This document shows positions 27,068 to 35,565 of a stretch of 64,000 nucleotides of DNA, one piece after another (position 1 is the stretch's first letter; each line of letters begins with the position of its first letter). Where the stretch lies: the NCBI RefSeq assembly GCF_947496725.1, contig NZ_CANMDS010000005.1, forward strand, positions 124,001 through 188,000. The letters are read 5' to 3'. This DNA comes from an uncultured Dokdonia sp. (GTDB taxonomy: Bacteria > Bacteroidota > Bacteroidia > Flavobacteriales > Flavobacteriaceae). The translations under genes were made by a program, and so were the position numbers. Under the pieces are notes generated by a model that ran no database searches, was not told the DNA's origin, and saw nothing but the letters and a program-made list of their open reading frames with translations.

Positions 27068-27189
27068 AACTAATTTGTTTAATTTTAGGTTAAATTAATT
27101 AAACATTTTCTATTTGGCTAGAAATCTGAATCATTTATGATTATTTTATGATTTAAAAGCCTTATATGCAAGCCAAACCAAAAGCATTG

Positions 27190-28257
27190 TTAAAATTCTT
27201 TGAACCTGTTGTCTAGCAAGAAGTCGTTATCTGTAAGTGTTTTAAGAAAAGTAATGATTTTTTCTTTTTCATCTTGTGTGATGTCTAAGCCTAGCGTGCC
27301 ATCTGGGCGTACAAGAAGTGGATCTAGATTATCACTTGCTGTAATACCGTTCGTATAAAAATCTAATACATCTTGTAGTGACTGCAATCTACCATCGTGC
27401 ATATATGGAAAGGTGATCTCAATATTACGTAAACTGGGTACTTTAAACTTTCTATTATCTTCTGGTAAACCCGTGACACGTTCCCTACCTATATCATTAA
27501 ATGCTGGGTCTATCGCCAGACCATTATTGCGATATGTCTGGTCTGTTTGCAATGTGCCTGCGTGACAGCTAGCACACTTAGCATCAAAGAGAATGCGACC
27601 CGCATCTTCATCTGGGGTGAGTGTGACGGCCTCACCGCGTTCCCACTTATCATATTTTGAGTTTCCACTTATCATCATCACTATAAATTGTGATAATGCC
27701 TTAAATGTGCGCTCTGTAGTAATCTCTTGGTCACCAAAAGCATTTGCATATAACTGCGGATAGTTGTCATCATCGCGCAGTTTATTAAGCACATTAGAGA
27801 TGGTTTCATTCATTTCCTTTTCTGCAGTTATGGGTATGATGTATTGTGAGTCTAAAAACGTTGCGGCACCATCCCAAGTGAAGTCTGCCATAAATGCTAA
27901 GTTATGTAACGGCTGTGCATTGCGACTACCTATTTGCCCATCTACACCGTGACTGGTGATATGTGTATGATGGGTAAATGCAAACTCTTGTATGTGACAA
28001 AAACCACAAGAAACAACTCCATCTGAAGCGAGCCTGCCGTCAAAAAATAGTCTCTTACCCAGCTCAAATCCTTGCTCTGTAGGTGGGTTTTGGGTAACGT
28101 CATACGTACTCTCCGGAAAATTTGAAGGGATCTCAAAATTAAGCGCAGGATTTGGTAACGGCGTGTAGCCATCATCTGTCATTACGCTAGTGTCATCTGT
28201 GCTTTCTGTAGAGCAGGAGATTGAGATGAAAAGCAGTATGTATAATAGTTGTTTCAT
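27190..28257 (-). CDS. MauG/MbnH-like di-heme cytochrome c peroxidase
   Basis: A 355-residue exported lipoprotein (signal MKQLLYILLFISISC). Two c-type haem sites are CGFCH (Cys84-His88) and CASCH (near 228-232), plus the peroxidase-type stretches GKRLFFDGRLASDG, KVPSLRNIEITFPYMHDGRL and QDVLDFYTNG. The MauG/CcpA superfamily includes MbnH, which oxidises a tryptophan in its partner MbnP to kynurenine. The partner gene ends directly next to this start with no gap, and this is last in a five-gene operon. Confidence 0.9.
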   Translation of the reverse strand: MKQLLYILLFISISCSTESTDDTSVMTDDGYTPLPNPALNFEIPSNFPESTYDVTQNPPTEQGFELGKRLFFDGRLASDGVVSCGFCHIQEFAFTHHTHITSHGVDGQIGSRNAQPLHNLAFMADFTWDGAATFLDSQYIIPITAEKEMNETISNVLNKLRDDDNYPQLYANAFGDQEITTERTFKALSQFIVMMISGNSKYDKWERGEAVTLTPDEDAGRILFDAKCASCHAGTLQTDQTYRNNGLAIDPAFNDIGRERVTGLPEDNRKFKVPSLRNIEITFPYMHDGRLQSLQDVLDFYTNGITASDNLDPLLVRPDGTLGLDITQDEKEKIITFLKTLTDNDFLLDNRFKEF

Positions 28258-29007
28258 TTATTCTATACTAAATGCTGTGCGTACATTTTCGGCAATTTTT
28301 GGAGCATTTTCTGGGTCTACTTGTATATCATCTTTGGCTACAAGTGACATTGTGTTTGTGCTGTCAAAAATCTTAGCCACATCAAAATTAATAGTTTGAG
28401 TTGTGGTGGTTGATGCGGTTACCGCTTTCGCGAAAGCGAGATTAATTTCCTTATAATTATCCAGATTTGCACCGTGACTCCCTACGTGATAAGTAAACGG
28501 GTTTGCATCATCTGTATCTACTGTGGTTGAATAATTACCTTCAAATTTTAAAAACTTATATCCTGCAGACCAAGTCCATAACATACCAGCCTCCTCTGCA
28601 GTAGGAATAAAGTTTACAGATCCAGACTCAATAGGGTAGCGTGTAGGGTCTACACCAAAACCAAAGTTTATACTCGTATAGTCACCTACTGGGATGCTAT
28701 CTAGTAGCGCCGTTTTTGTACCTGCCTCGTTTATTACAAAATAACTTCTATCTACCGGTATCGTATGGACGGTGTTATCTGACCTTGTAAGTTGTATGTT
28801 TGAAATAATATATTTTAGTTCTGAAACGCTGTACTCTTCACCACTTAGGTTTGCATAGGTTTGCGTGTTGAGTGTGAGTGGAGATGATGCAACGGTGTTC
28901 TCAAAGACTAGGTTTAAAGATCCATAAGCTGTATCCATTTCATCATTATCTTCATTGCACGATAGCAAGAGGAGTGCGATTGTACATAAAGCGATTATCT
29001 GTTTCAT
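28258..29007 (-). CDS. MbnP-like copper-binding family lipoprotein
   Basis: A 249-residue lipoprotein (lipobox LLLLSC) of the MbnP family: YSVSELKYIISNIQL, a GVDPTRYPIESG stretch and the signature GMLWTWSAGYKFLKFEG (about 141-157, with Trp144 and Trp146), then TYHVGSHGAN. MbnP proteins bind copper after kynurenine formation by MbnH. The pair is known beside methanobactin genes in methanotrophs, but no methanobactin precursor is seen here. Stop and the MbnH start abut. The palindrome at 28424 reads as LAFAKAVTAS. Confidence 0.85.
   Translation of the reverse strand: MKQIIALCTIALLLLSCNEDNDEMDTAYGSLNLVFENTVASSPLTLNTQTYANLSGEEYSVSELKYIISNIQLTRSDNTVHTIPVDRSYFVINEAGTKTALLDSIPVGDYTSINFGFGVDPTRYPIESGSVNFIPTAEEAGMLWTWSAGYKFLKFEGNYSTTVDTDDANPFTYHVGSHGANLDNYKEINLAFAKAVTASTTTTQTINFDVAKIFDSTNTMSLVAKDDIQVDPENAPKIAENVRTAFSIE
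28424..28437. repeat. Dispersed palindrome, copy 9 (in MbnP gene)
   Basis: Perfect 14-mer; read as AFAKA in the MbnP-like protein. Confidence 0.95.
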
Positions 29008-29015
29008 AATATTAA

Positions 29016-30464
29016 TTAGTTAAGTTTTATAATTACGGCATCTGTTGCTCCTTTTGAGGCAACTAGGGGGCCACTTGTGCTATCTGTGTCTCCAGAGATA
29101 ATTAAAGCTCCATCTGTAGTGGCGGTGATGCCATAGCCAAAATCTTGACCATTCCCGCCAAAGGATTGTTGCTTGAGCAACTCGCCGTCTTGATCTATAG
29201 AGACTACCCAGATATCGTTTTGGCCATTGTTAGTCGTTACCTGTCCATCTAGGCTACGCGAGGCACCCGTTATAGCATACCCATCTGGCGTTTGTATGAT
29301 GCTACGAGTGGTTTCAAAATTGGATCCGCCTAGTGTTTTCTGCCAGAGTAGTTCTCCCTGGTCGCTTAGTTTTACGAGCCATACATCTGCGCTTCCGCGA
29401 AAGTTTGTTACATCTCCATCACTACTTCTCGTATCGCCGGCTAGTAGGTAGGCTCCATCTGGTGTGGTGGTAGCTGTATATGCAATTTCTATCTGGCTAC
29501 CTCCTAGCGATCGCTCCCAGAGTAAATCTCCGCTAGCGCTAAGTCTTACTGCCCAGAAGTCATAACTTCCTTGCGAGTCTGATATGTCAAAGTCGTTACT
29601 TTCTGAGTTACCTACCATAAGTATCCCACCATCTGGTGCTTGTAGAGCCACATATGACCTATCGTTATTTGTACCTCCATAATACCTTCTCCACTCCAGG
29701 TTGCCGCTTGCGTCCAGTTTATGACCCCAAAACTCTCCTACGCCGTGTAGTGTAGCACGCGTATTATCGTTTGTGTTATTAGGGTCTTGTAAACCGTCAT
29801 TGCCTTCTCCTTGAGATGCTGTTACGTCTAGAAATCCTGAGGTAAAGAAGCCACCATCTGTAGTCTGTATGAGTCCATATGCCTGATCTGAACCCGAAAA
29901 GCCATAGCTCTTCTGCCAGAGTATATTGCCTTGTGTATCAAGTTTTGCAATCCAGTGATCATAAAAACCGGCATTTTCTGTCATATCACCATCGCTGCTC
30001 TCGCTGTAGCCTAGTATGGCATATCCTCCATCTGTAGTTGTAATTACTTTTGTGCCTCGGCTATCCTCACTTCCGCCATAAGTTTTAGACCATTGTATAG
30101 CACCATCTTGATCTGCTTTAACAAGCCACAGTTTATTAATCTGGCTGTCATTATCTGTCACGTCACCATCTACACTTTGTGTGTGGCCTAGAGCAGCAAA
30201 TCCTCCATCTGGAGTAGCTGTAATGGCTTGAAAGGTATCTACCTGGCTTCCGCCATAAATGCTTGTGTATTGTACTGTAAAACCTTCTTCTGGAGCTACG
30301 GTGTCGTCTGTGTTTACTACATCATCTGTTATAGTAATATCGTCTGTAAGAAGCTCTTCATCATCTTTACAAGCAATGGCAATGATGAGAAGTATATAAA
30401 GGGAATAAGTACGCTTTCGCGAAAGCGTAAACCACATCATATTTATAAAGTTATTTTTTTTCAT
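29016..30464 (-). CDS. Lipoprotein with about seven DGG-type propeller repeats
   Basis: A 482-residue lipoprotein (lipobox IIAIAC). The mature part repeats a roughly 50-residue unit: TPDGGFAALGHTQSVDGDV, TTDGGYAILGYSESSDGDM, TTDGGFFTSGF, APDGGILMVGNSESND, TPDGAYLLAGDTRSSDGDV, a TPDGYAITGASRSLDGQV unit and TTDGALIISGDTDSTSG. This is a beta-propeller, probably seven-bladed. The start may be ATG 30464 or an ATG nine to ten codons later (MMWFTLSRKR). The palindrome at 30413-30426 is read as TLSRKRTY in the signal region. It is placed two bases after the previous gene. Role unknown. Confidence 0.8.
   Translation of the reverse strand: MKKNNFINMMWFTLSRKRTYSLYILLIIAIACKDDEELLTDDITITDDVVNTDDTVAPEEGFTVQYTSIYGGSQVDTFQAITATPDGGFAALGHTQSVDGDVTDNDSQINKLWLVKADQDGAIQWSKTYGGSEDSRGTKVITTTDGGYAILGYSESSDGDMTENAGFYDHWIAKLDTQGNILWQKSYGFSGSDQAYGLIQTTDGGFFTSGFLDVTASQGEGNDGLQDPNNTNDNTRATLHGVGEFWGHKLDASGNLEWRRYYGGTNNDRSYVALQAPDGGILMVGNSESNDFDISDSQGSYDFWAVRLSASGDLLWERSLGGSQIEIAYTATTTPDGAYLLAGDTRSSDGDVTNFRGSADVWLVKLSDQGELLWQKTLGGSNFETTRSIIQTPDGYAITGASRSLDGQVTTNNGQNDIWVVSIDQDGELLKQQSFGGNGQDFGYGITATTDGALIISGDTDSTSGPLVASKGATDAVIIKLN
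30413..30426. repeat. Dispersed palindrome, copy 10 (in propeller gene)
   Basis: Perfect 20-base form at 30410-30429; read as LSRKR in the leader peptide of the propeller protein. Confidence 0.95.
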
Positions 30465-30466
30465 AC

Positions 30467-31708
30467 TTAAGTTCCAGATTTACGAATTATAAAGAGGCCC
30501 CGTGTGATATCTGAAATGATAATGTTACCACTATCAAAATAAGGGTATACACTCCAAGCTCCACTAAACTCTGTAGCATCATTTTCTGGGTGTGTGTCAA
30601 AAGAACCAATGTCTGTTATGCTGTCAAGGCTATTGCCGCTTATATCTGCAATGCGTAACCCTGCGGTGTAATTTGTTAGGTATAAATCAAAATCTTTTAC
30701 ATAGAGATTGTGGTCTATAGCTTGTGTAGGTCCAAAATAAGGACCGGTGTAAACGGGGTTGTCTAGGTCTGTAAGATCAAAGACGAGTGTTCTTGAGTTG
30801 AATCCAAATTCGGTTTCATCAAACTCATCATTTGCATAGTAAATCGTATGACTTTCATCAAACCAGCCTTGATGTATGTATCCTACGTTATCTTGACTCA
30901 CCGTAGAGATGAGTTGTGGATTTTCTTTATCTGTTACATCTGCTATAACCACGACATCTTCATTGCTGGCTAGCAAAATTTCTCGGCCTACATAATCCAT
31001 ATCTGGACCGTTATAAGTTACCACTTGTGCATCGTGCGTATAGCCAGACCCTTCATAACCGCCTGCTGCAATAGGAGCAGATGGGGTGCTTATATCTATA
31101 AAATGTGGACCGCCTAAAAATGTTTCTGTACCTACAACATAAGCAAATCCAGAATCTTCATTTATTACAATATTATGCGCATTGCCTATGTCTGTATATA
31201 GCGCATCTGCATCAAAGGTTACGGGTGTGTTTTGTACATCACGTAATCTTGTAAGGTCAAAAACTTGCATCCCGTGGTTTGCGGCTTCACTCACAATAAA
31301 TGCGTGGTCATTAAATACCTTTATGTCTCTCCATCTTGAGTTTATAGATGCTGTAGGTAGTTTACCTATGATGGTTGGACTTTCAGCATTTGTAATATCT
31401 ATAAAAACAGTACTTGCCTGACCACCTAGTAAAGCATACTCACGAGATGTTGTAGCATCTGTCCAGCCCCAAATATCATTAAAGCCTGGTTCCCCTATAG
31501 TCTCTTGTGATAGATGCGACATAAGATCATAGTTAGAGCAAGGGTATATGTTTGCCATTCCACCATCACAGGCTGTGCGTACAAGTATGTCTGTAACTAC
31601 CTGTTCTGGTGTGGTAGGCGCTTCGGGTTCTGGTAACCCTGTGGCATCATCATCTTTACAAGAGAGAATGAGAAGTGCTAGAATGAGTATGTAAGAGGTT
31701 ATCTTCAT
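30467..31708 (-). CDS. Choice-of-anchor B family lipoprotein (LVIVD propeller)
   Basis: A 413-residue lipoprotein (signal LILALLILSC, then an Asp-rich tether). Repeats of the LVIVD type are seen in VFIDITNAESPTIIGKLPT, HGMQVFDLTRLRDV, VIADVTDKENPQLIST and FDLTDLDNPVYTGP, giving a propeller. It lacks the sorting domain found in its longer paralogue just upstream, so the two differ in how they are held at the surface. It overlaps that gene by 4 bases. The family's function is not known to me. Confidence 0.85.
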   Translation of the reverse strand: MKITSYILILALLILSCKDDDATGLPEPEAPTTPEQVVTDILVRTACDGGMANIYPCSNYDLMSHLSQETIGEPGFNDIWGWTDATTSREYALLGGQASTVFIDITNAESPTIIGKLPTASINSRWRDIKVFNDHAFIVSEAANHGMQVFDLTRLRDVQNTPVTFDADALYTDIGNAHNIVINEDSGFAYVVGTETFLGGPHFIDISTPSAPIAAGGYEGSGYTHDAQVVTYNGPDMDYVGREILLASNEDVVVIADVTDKENPQLISTVSQDNVGYIHQGWFDESHTIYYANDEFDETEFGFNSRTLVFDLTDLDNPVYTGPYFGPTQAIDHNLYVKDFDLYLTNYTAGLRIADISGNSLDSITDIGSFDTHPENDATEFSGAWSVYPYFDSGNIIISDITRGLFIIRKSGT

Positions 31709-33132
31709 TGTATAATTAGTCGTGTAGTACTGTGGTCTGTTTTTACAAAGTAAACACCTTTATTTAATTCTCTAATAGATATAGTACCATTCTCAAGGAG
31801 TGTCTTTTCAATAACTTTTTGTCCCAGAACATTGTAAATCTTTACATCGCCTATAGGTTCTTTACTAGAAAGATGTACTTCATCTATCGCAGGATTTGGG
31901 TATATAGCTACCGAAATATTTTGGTTATCTATATCATTAACGCCTAGAGAGCTGTTTTGTTTTACAAGAAAAAAACCACCGCCTCCACTTAGTACGATGT
32001 TGCCACTTTCAAAATATGGATAGACATTCCAAAGTCCGCCACCAAATCCCGCCGAATCATTTGCAGGATAGGTGTCAAAGAAGCCCATCTCTTCTATACT
32101 ACCATTTTCTATACCTGAAATATTGATGAGCCGCATCCCTGCGCGGTAGTTTGATAAATAAAATAGATCACCCAGTACGTAGCCATTATGGTCTATCGCT
32201 TCTGTAGGCCCTTCATACTCAAAAGACAATATCGGGTTGTCAAGATCATTAAAGTCAAAAACGATAGTTCTCGTATTAAAACCAAAGTCTATCTCATCTG
32301 TTTCATCACCTAGTAAGAAATAGCGCTGGTCTTCTGTAAACCAGCCTTGGTGTGTATAGCCTATGGTAGGATAGGTAATTGTAGAAATCTCAACGGGATT
32401 TGCTTTGTCTGTTATGTCTACAAGCGCAACAATATTTGCATTACTTCCTATTAGTATTTCTCTACCTGTATAATCTGTATCTGGACCGCTATAGGTTACT
32501 ACCTGTGCATCGTGACTGTAATTATTGAGCCCATAACCTCCAGCTGCTGTAGGGTTTGTGGGGTCTGAAATATCTATAAAATGAGGTCCTCCGTTAAAGG
32601 TTTGTGTACCCACTGCATATGCATATCCGCTCTCAGGATTGATTACAATATTATGTGCATTACCAAAGCCATCGTAGTGTGCATCTTCTGTAAATGTTAC
32701 AGGAGTAGCCGTTATATCTGTAAGTCTTGTGAGGTCAAAAACTTGCATACCGTGTCCATTTGCCTCGCTTACTATGAAAGCGTGATTTTCATAAACCTTA
32801 ATATCTCTCCATACACTTTCTGTAGTGTGCGTAGGCAAAGTACCTATAAGAACAATTTCATTTGGGTTTGATATATCTACAAAAGCAGTACCGTTGCCTA
32901 AACCTATGATGGCGTACTCTGTACCATCATCAGGATTAGTCCATCCCCAGCTGTCATTTACAAATGTAGTGTTGAGGTCTGCCTCAGTAAGTCTGTCTTG
33001 AAGGTCAAAACCTAAACAAGGAAACTCACCCGCCATTCCATTCTCACAAGGTGTTTGACTAGATAATAAAGTTACCTGGAAAACGGTAAAAAGAATTCCA
33101 AGTAGTATGTTCTTAGTAATATATATTCTCAT
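31705..33132 (-). CDS. Choice-of-anchor B protein with T9SS sorting domain
   Basis: I use ATG 33132, which gives 475 residues and signal MRIYITKNILLGILFTVFQV; upstream in-frame codons to 33216 have no signal-like start. LVIVD-type propeller repeats (VFVDISNPNEIVLIGTLPT, HGMQVFDLTRLTDI, VALVDITDKANPVEIST) are nearly parallel to the next gene, so the two are recent paralogues. The last about 70 residues are a Por secretion system sorting domain (AIYPNPAIDEVHLSS ... GKGVYFVKTD type). It is first in the MbnP-containing operon and should reach the cell surface via type IX secretion. Confidence 0.87.
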   Translation of the reverse strand: MRIYITKNILLGILFTVFQVTLLSSQTPCENGMAGEFPCLGFDLQDRLTEADLNTTFVNDSWGWTNPDDGTEYAIIGLGNGTAFVDISNPNEIVLIGTLPTHTTESVWRDIKVYENHAFIVSEANGHGMQVFDLTRLTDITATPVTFTEDAHYDGFGNAHNIVINPESGYAYAVGTQTFNGGPHFIDISDPTNPTAAGGYGLNNYSHDAQVVTYSGPDTDYTGREILIGSNANIVALVDITDKANPVEISTITYPTIGYTHQGWFTEDQRYFLLGDETDEIDFGFNTRTIVFDFNDLDNPILSFEYEGPTEAIDHNGYVLGDLFYLSNYRAGMRLINISGIENGSIEEMGFFDTYPANDSAGFGGGLWNVYPYFESGNIVLSGGGGFFLVKQNSSLGVNDIDNQNISVAIYPNPAIDEVHLSSKEPIGDVKIYNVLGQKVIEKTLLENGTISIRELNKGVYFVKTDHSTTRLIIQ

Positions 33133-33242
33133 AGACGTGAGGATTAGTTTAGATAAATATACTAATGCAACAAGTGAGACGGGTAATTCCCTACAAAGGA
33201 TTACTCTATTTAACACTTACCTAGCTGTCATATTAGTTTTTA

Positions 33243-33274
33243 TTGATCTTTAGAAATAGGTTTGATTATCTTTG
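33243..33274 (+). promoter_or_regulatory. Promoter of thiL
   Basis: TTG at 33243-33245, 21 bases, TATCTTTG at 33267-33274. The box ends five bases before ATG 33280, so the message is probably leaderless, and the TTG at 33262 cannot be the start because it lies before the box ends. Confidence 0.8.
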
Positions 33275-33279
33275 CGCCT

Positions 33280-34332
33280 ATGTTAGAAGATAAAAATCAA
33301 GAGCGCACATCATTATCAGAATTAGGTGAGTTTGGACTTATAGACCACCTTACAAAACACTTTAAAATACACCATACATCTACAGTAAAGGGTGTGGGTG
33401 ATGATGCTGCAGTTCTCAATTTTCCAGATGAGCAGATTGTCGTTACTACAGACCTGCTTGTAGAAGGGGTGCATTTTGATTTAAGCTATGTACCTTTAAA
33501 ACACCTTGGGTACAAAGCGGTAATGGTAAATCTATCTGATGTATATGCGATGAATGCAGAAGCTACACAGATAACCGTATCAATAGCAGTTTCTAATAGG
33601 TTTCCCCTAGAGGCAATAGAGGAGTTATATGCAGGTATACAAACTGCGTGTAATAATTATAAGGTAGACTTAGTGGGAGGAGATACAACCTCGTCTAACG
33701 TAGGTCTCGTTATAAGTGTTACTGCAATAGGTAAAGCAGCTCCAGAAGAATTAGCTAAAAGATCTACAGCAAAGGCTGGTGATTTACTTGTAGTGTCTGG
33801 AGATGTAGGAGCAGCATATATGGGATTACAAATCTTAGAAAGAGAGAAAGCTGTTTTTAAAGTAAATCCAAGTAGTCAGCCAGACCTTGAGCAATATAGT
33901 TATCTTATTGAAAGACAGCTCAAGCCAGAGGCACGTAAGGATGTAAAGTCTATCTTACAATCCCTAGAAGTACAGCCTACATCAATGATAGATGTGAGTG
34001 ATGGCTTGTCATCAGAGATATTACACATTTGTAAAAATTCAAGTGTTGGATGTAATCTGTATGAGGATAAAATTCCGCTAGATCCACAAGTGATAAGTAG
34101 CTGTGAAGAGTTTGAACTTGATAGCACAACCATCGCATTAAGTGGTGGAGAAGATTATGAGCTGCTGTTTACTATTAAACAGGAAGACTTTCCAAAAATT
34201 AAGGCAAACCCTAATTTTTCAATCATAGGCCATATGACCGAAGAAAAAGAAGGAGCTCACCTTATTACAAGAGCAAATACTAAGATACCTCTTATAGCTC
34301 GTGGTTGGAATGCACTTTCTAATGAAGACTAG
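33280..34332 (+). CDS. thiL: Thiamine-monophosphate kinase
   Basis: A 350-residue ThiL, phosphorylating thiamine phosphate to the diphosphate. Motifs: GVGDDAAVLNF, VVTTDLLVEGVHFDLSY, MVNLSDVYAMNA, VDLVGGDTT, MIDVSDGLSSE and SGGEDYELL. The start is taken as ATG 33280, because a promoter box covers the alternative TTG 33262. It ends overlapping the zinc-ribbon gene on the other strand by 4 bases. Isolated from other thiamine genes in this window. Confidence 0.94.
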   Translation: MLEDKNQERTSLSELGEFGLIDHLTKHFKIHHTSTVKGVGDDAAVLNFPDEQIVVTTDLLVEGVHFDLSYVPLKHLGYKAVMVNLSDVYAMNAEATQITVSIAVSNRFPLEAIEELYAGIQTACNNYKVDLVGGDTTSSNVGLVISVTAIGKAAPEELAKRSTAKAGDLLVVSGDVGAAYMGLQILEREKAVFKVNPSSQPDLEQYSYLIERQLKPEARKDVKSILQSLEVQPTSMIDVSDGLSSEILHICKNSSVGCNLYEDKIPLDPQVISSCEEFELDSTTIALSGGEDYELLFTIKQEDFPKIKANPNFSIIGHMTEEKEGAHLITRANTKIPLIARGWNALSNED

Positions 34333-34583
34333 GAAGTACGTGACATTTTAGTGATGTAAAAATTTTCGTACACCTCATTAATGCGACGCATTTTTGGAGT
34401 AAGTGGGGTGTAGTGACCATAACCATCTAGCGTATATTGTTTTTTACAGTGCGTGCATTCAAATTCTTTTAAATGTGACTGGTAACGCTTTGTAAGACGA
34501 TACTTGTGTCCAAAAATTTTACAAGCAACAGCGGCTAGTTGATTTCTTTTAGGTTGTAGGGGGGTAATTTCTATGGATTTCAT
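34329..34583 (-). CDS. Small zinc-ribbon-like protein
   Basis: An 84-residue protein with an N-terminal CKIFGHKY pair and CTHCKKQYTLDGYGHYT, a likely Cys3-4 zinc-binding site (Cys at about 22, 43, 46 and His26). The rest is polar and basic. Convergent with thiL, overlapping stops by four bases. Function unknown; similar small zinc ribbons occur in phage genomes, but no phage neighbour is present. A -7 box TATATTTG (34638-34631, minus) sits 48 bases upstream of the start. Confidence 0.68.
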   Translation of the reverse strand: MKSIEITPLQPKRNQLAAVACKIFGHKYRLTKRYQSHLKEFECTHCKKQYTLDGYGHYTPLTPKMRRINEVYENFYITKMSRTS

Positions 34584-34738
34584 TTCTTATGATTTGGGAT
34601 ATCAAAGTAAATAAATATCTACCAAATACACAAATATATCGACCAAAAGCATAAAAATTAATTTATACGTTAAAGTGGCTTAACGATTTACAAGTAGGGA
34701 AAGTGTAAAATTCCCTATTAGTTTTACCTACTTTAGGT

Positions 34739-35530
34739 CTAATCCAGACCTGAAGATGTTGTTACAAATTCTTCCAGAAGCTTCGCCACTAGCTCTGTGT
34801 GTGAGATATGAGACATATGGCCACTATCTATGATTTTAAAAAATGCTATGTCTTTTTCAAAGTGGTCTTTATGAGTTTCTGCATTTATAATCCAGTCTGT
34901 AGCTCCTAGTATCATTCCTTGTGCAAAGGGAGCTTTTTTCCAGAAAGTGCTTAGGTCCTCACGTACTTGCATTCCACTATTTGCTGCAATATATCCTTGT
35001 ACAGGAGTTTTTAATGCGTGATATAAGGCTTCACTTATTTGATCGTGGTGGTTTGCTTTTGTCTTGGGGTCAAAAAGATTTGTAAAAGACATACGTACTA
35101 GCTGCTCGTACTGTGTTTTTGCCATTTTATTTGCCCTTGTGCGCAATGCTACGCGCTCATCGTCATCTGGTAGTGGTGTTGAGTTAAGTAAACAAAGTGA
35201 TGTGATACGTTCTGGTTGCGCTTTCGCGAAAGCGAGACCCACATAACCACCCATAGAGTGGCCTACTAGATGCATTTTTGTGATTGCTAGAATGTTAACC
35301 ACTGTTTGTACAGCGGCCGCCATATCTTCCATAGTGTGCACATATCCAGTATGACCAGAAGCACCGTGTCCCAAAAGGTCAATACAAATGACTCTATGTC
35401 GAGATGCAAGTTTACTTTGTATAGCGTCCCACATAGTATGGTTTTCAAGAAAACCGTGAAGCAAAATAATAGGTGTACCAGATCCTGTATCTGTATAAAA
35501 AATGGAAGCACCTTTGTGGTTAATGGTCAT
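34739..35530 (-). CDS. Alpha/beta-hydrolase
   Basis: About 263 residues from ATG 35530 (MTINHKGASIFYTDTG); a TTG at 35551 is a weaker choice. The oxyanion strand is ILLHGFLENHTMW, the nucleophile elbow LVGHSMGGYVG with Ser about 92, and the histidine in SGHMSHISH near the C-terminus. Soluble; generally like BioH or haloperoxidase-type hydrolases, substrate not deduced. The palindrome at 35220 is read as GLAFAKAQPE directly after the nucleophile helix. The start is only 35 bases from brnQ on the other strand, so a compact divergent promoter is expected. Confidence 0.88.
   Translation of the reverse strand: MTINHKGASIFYTDTGSGTPIILLHGFLENHTMWDAIQSKLASRHRVICIDLLGHGASGHTGYVHTMEDMAAAVQTVVNILAITKMHLVGHSMGGYVGLAFAKAQPERITSLCLLNSTPLPDDDERVALRTRANKMAKTQYEQLVRMSFTNLFDPKTKANHHDQISEALYHALKTPVQGYIAANSGMQVREDLSTFWKKAPFAQGMILGATDWIINAETHKDHFEKDIAFFKIIDSGHMSHISHTELVAKLLEEFVTTSSGLD
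35220..35233. repeat. Dispersed palindrome, copy 11 (in hydrolase)
   Basis: Perfect 14-mer; read as AFAKA after the nucleophile helix. Confidence 0.95.
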
Positions 35531-35565
35531 TAGTTCTATATTGGAGGGCAAATATCAAGCAACCT

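Noticed and set aside
29016-30464. Tandem DNA repeats in the propeller gene
   Set aside because: Units are similar only at the protein level; base identity between units is low, as in an old propeller.
34329-34583. Prophage remnant suggested by the small zinc-ribbon gene
   Set aside because: Neighbours are housekeeping genes and no phage gene or attachment repeats are present.
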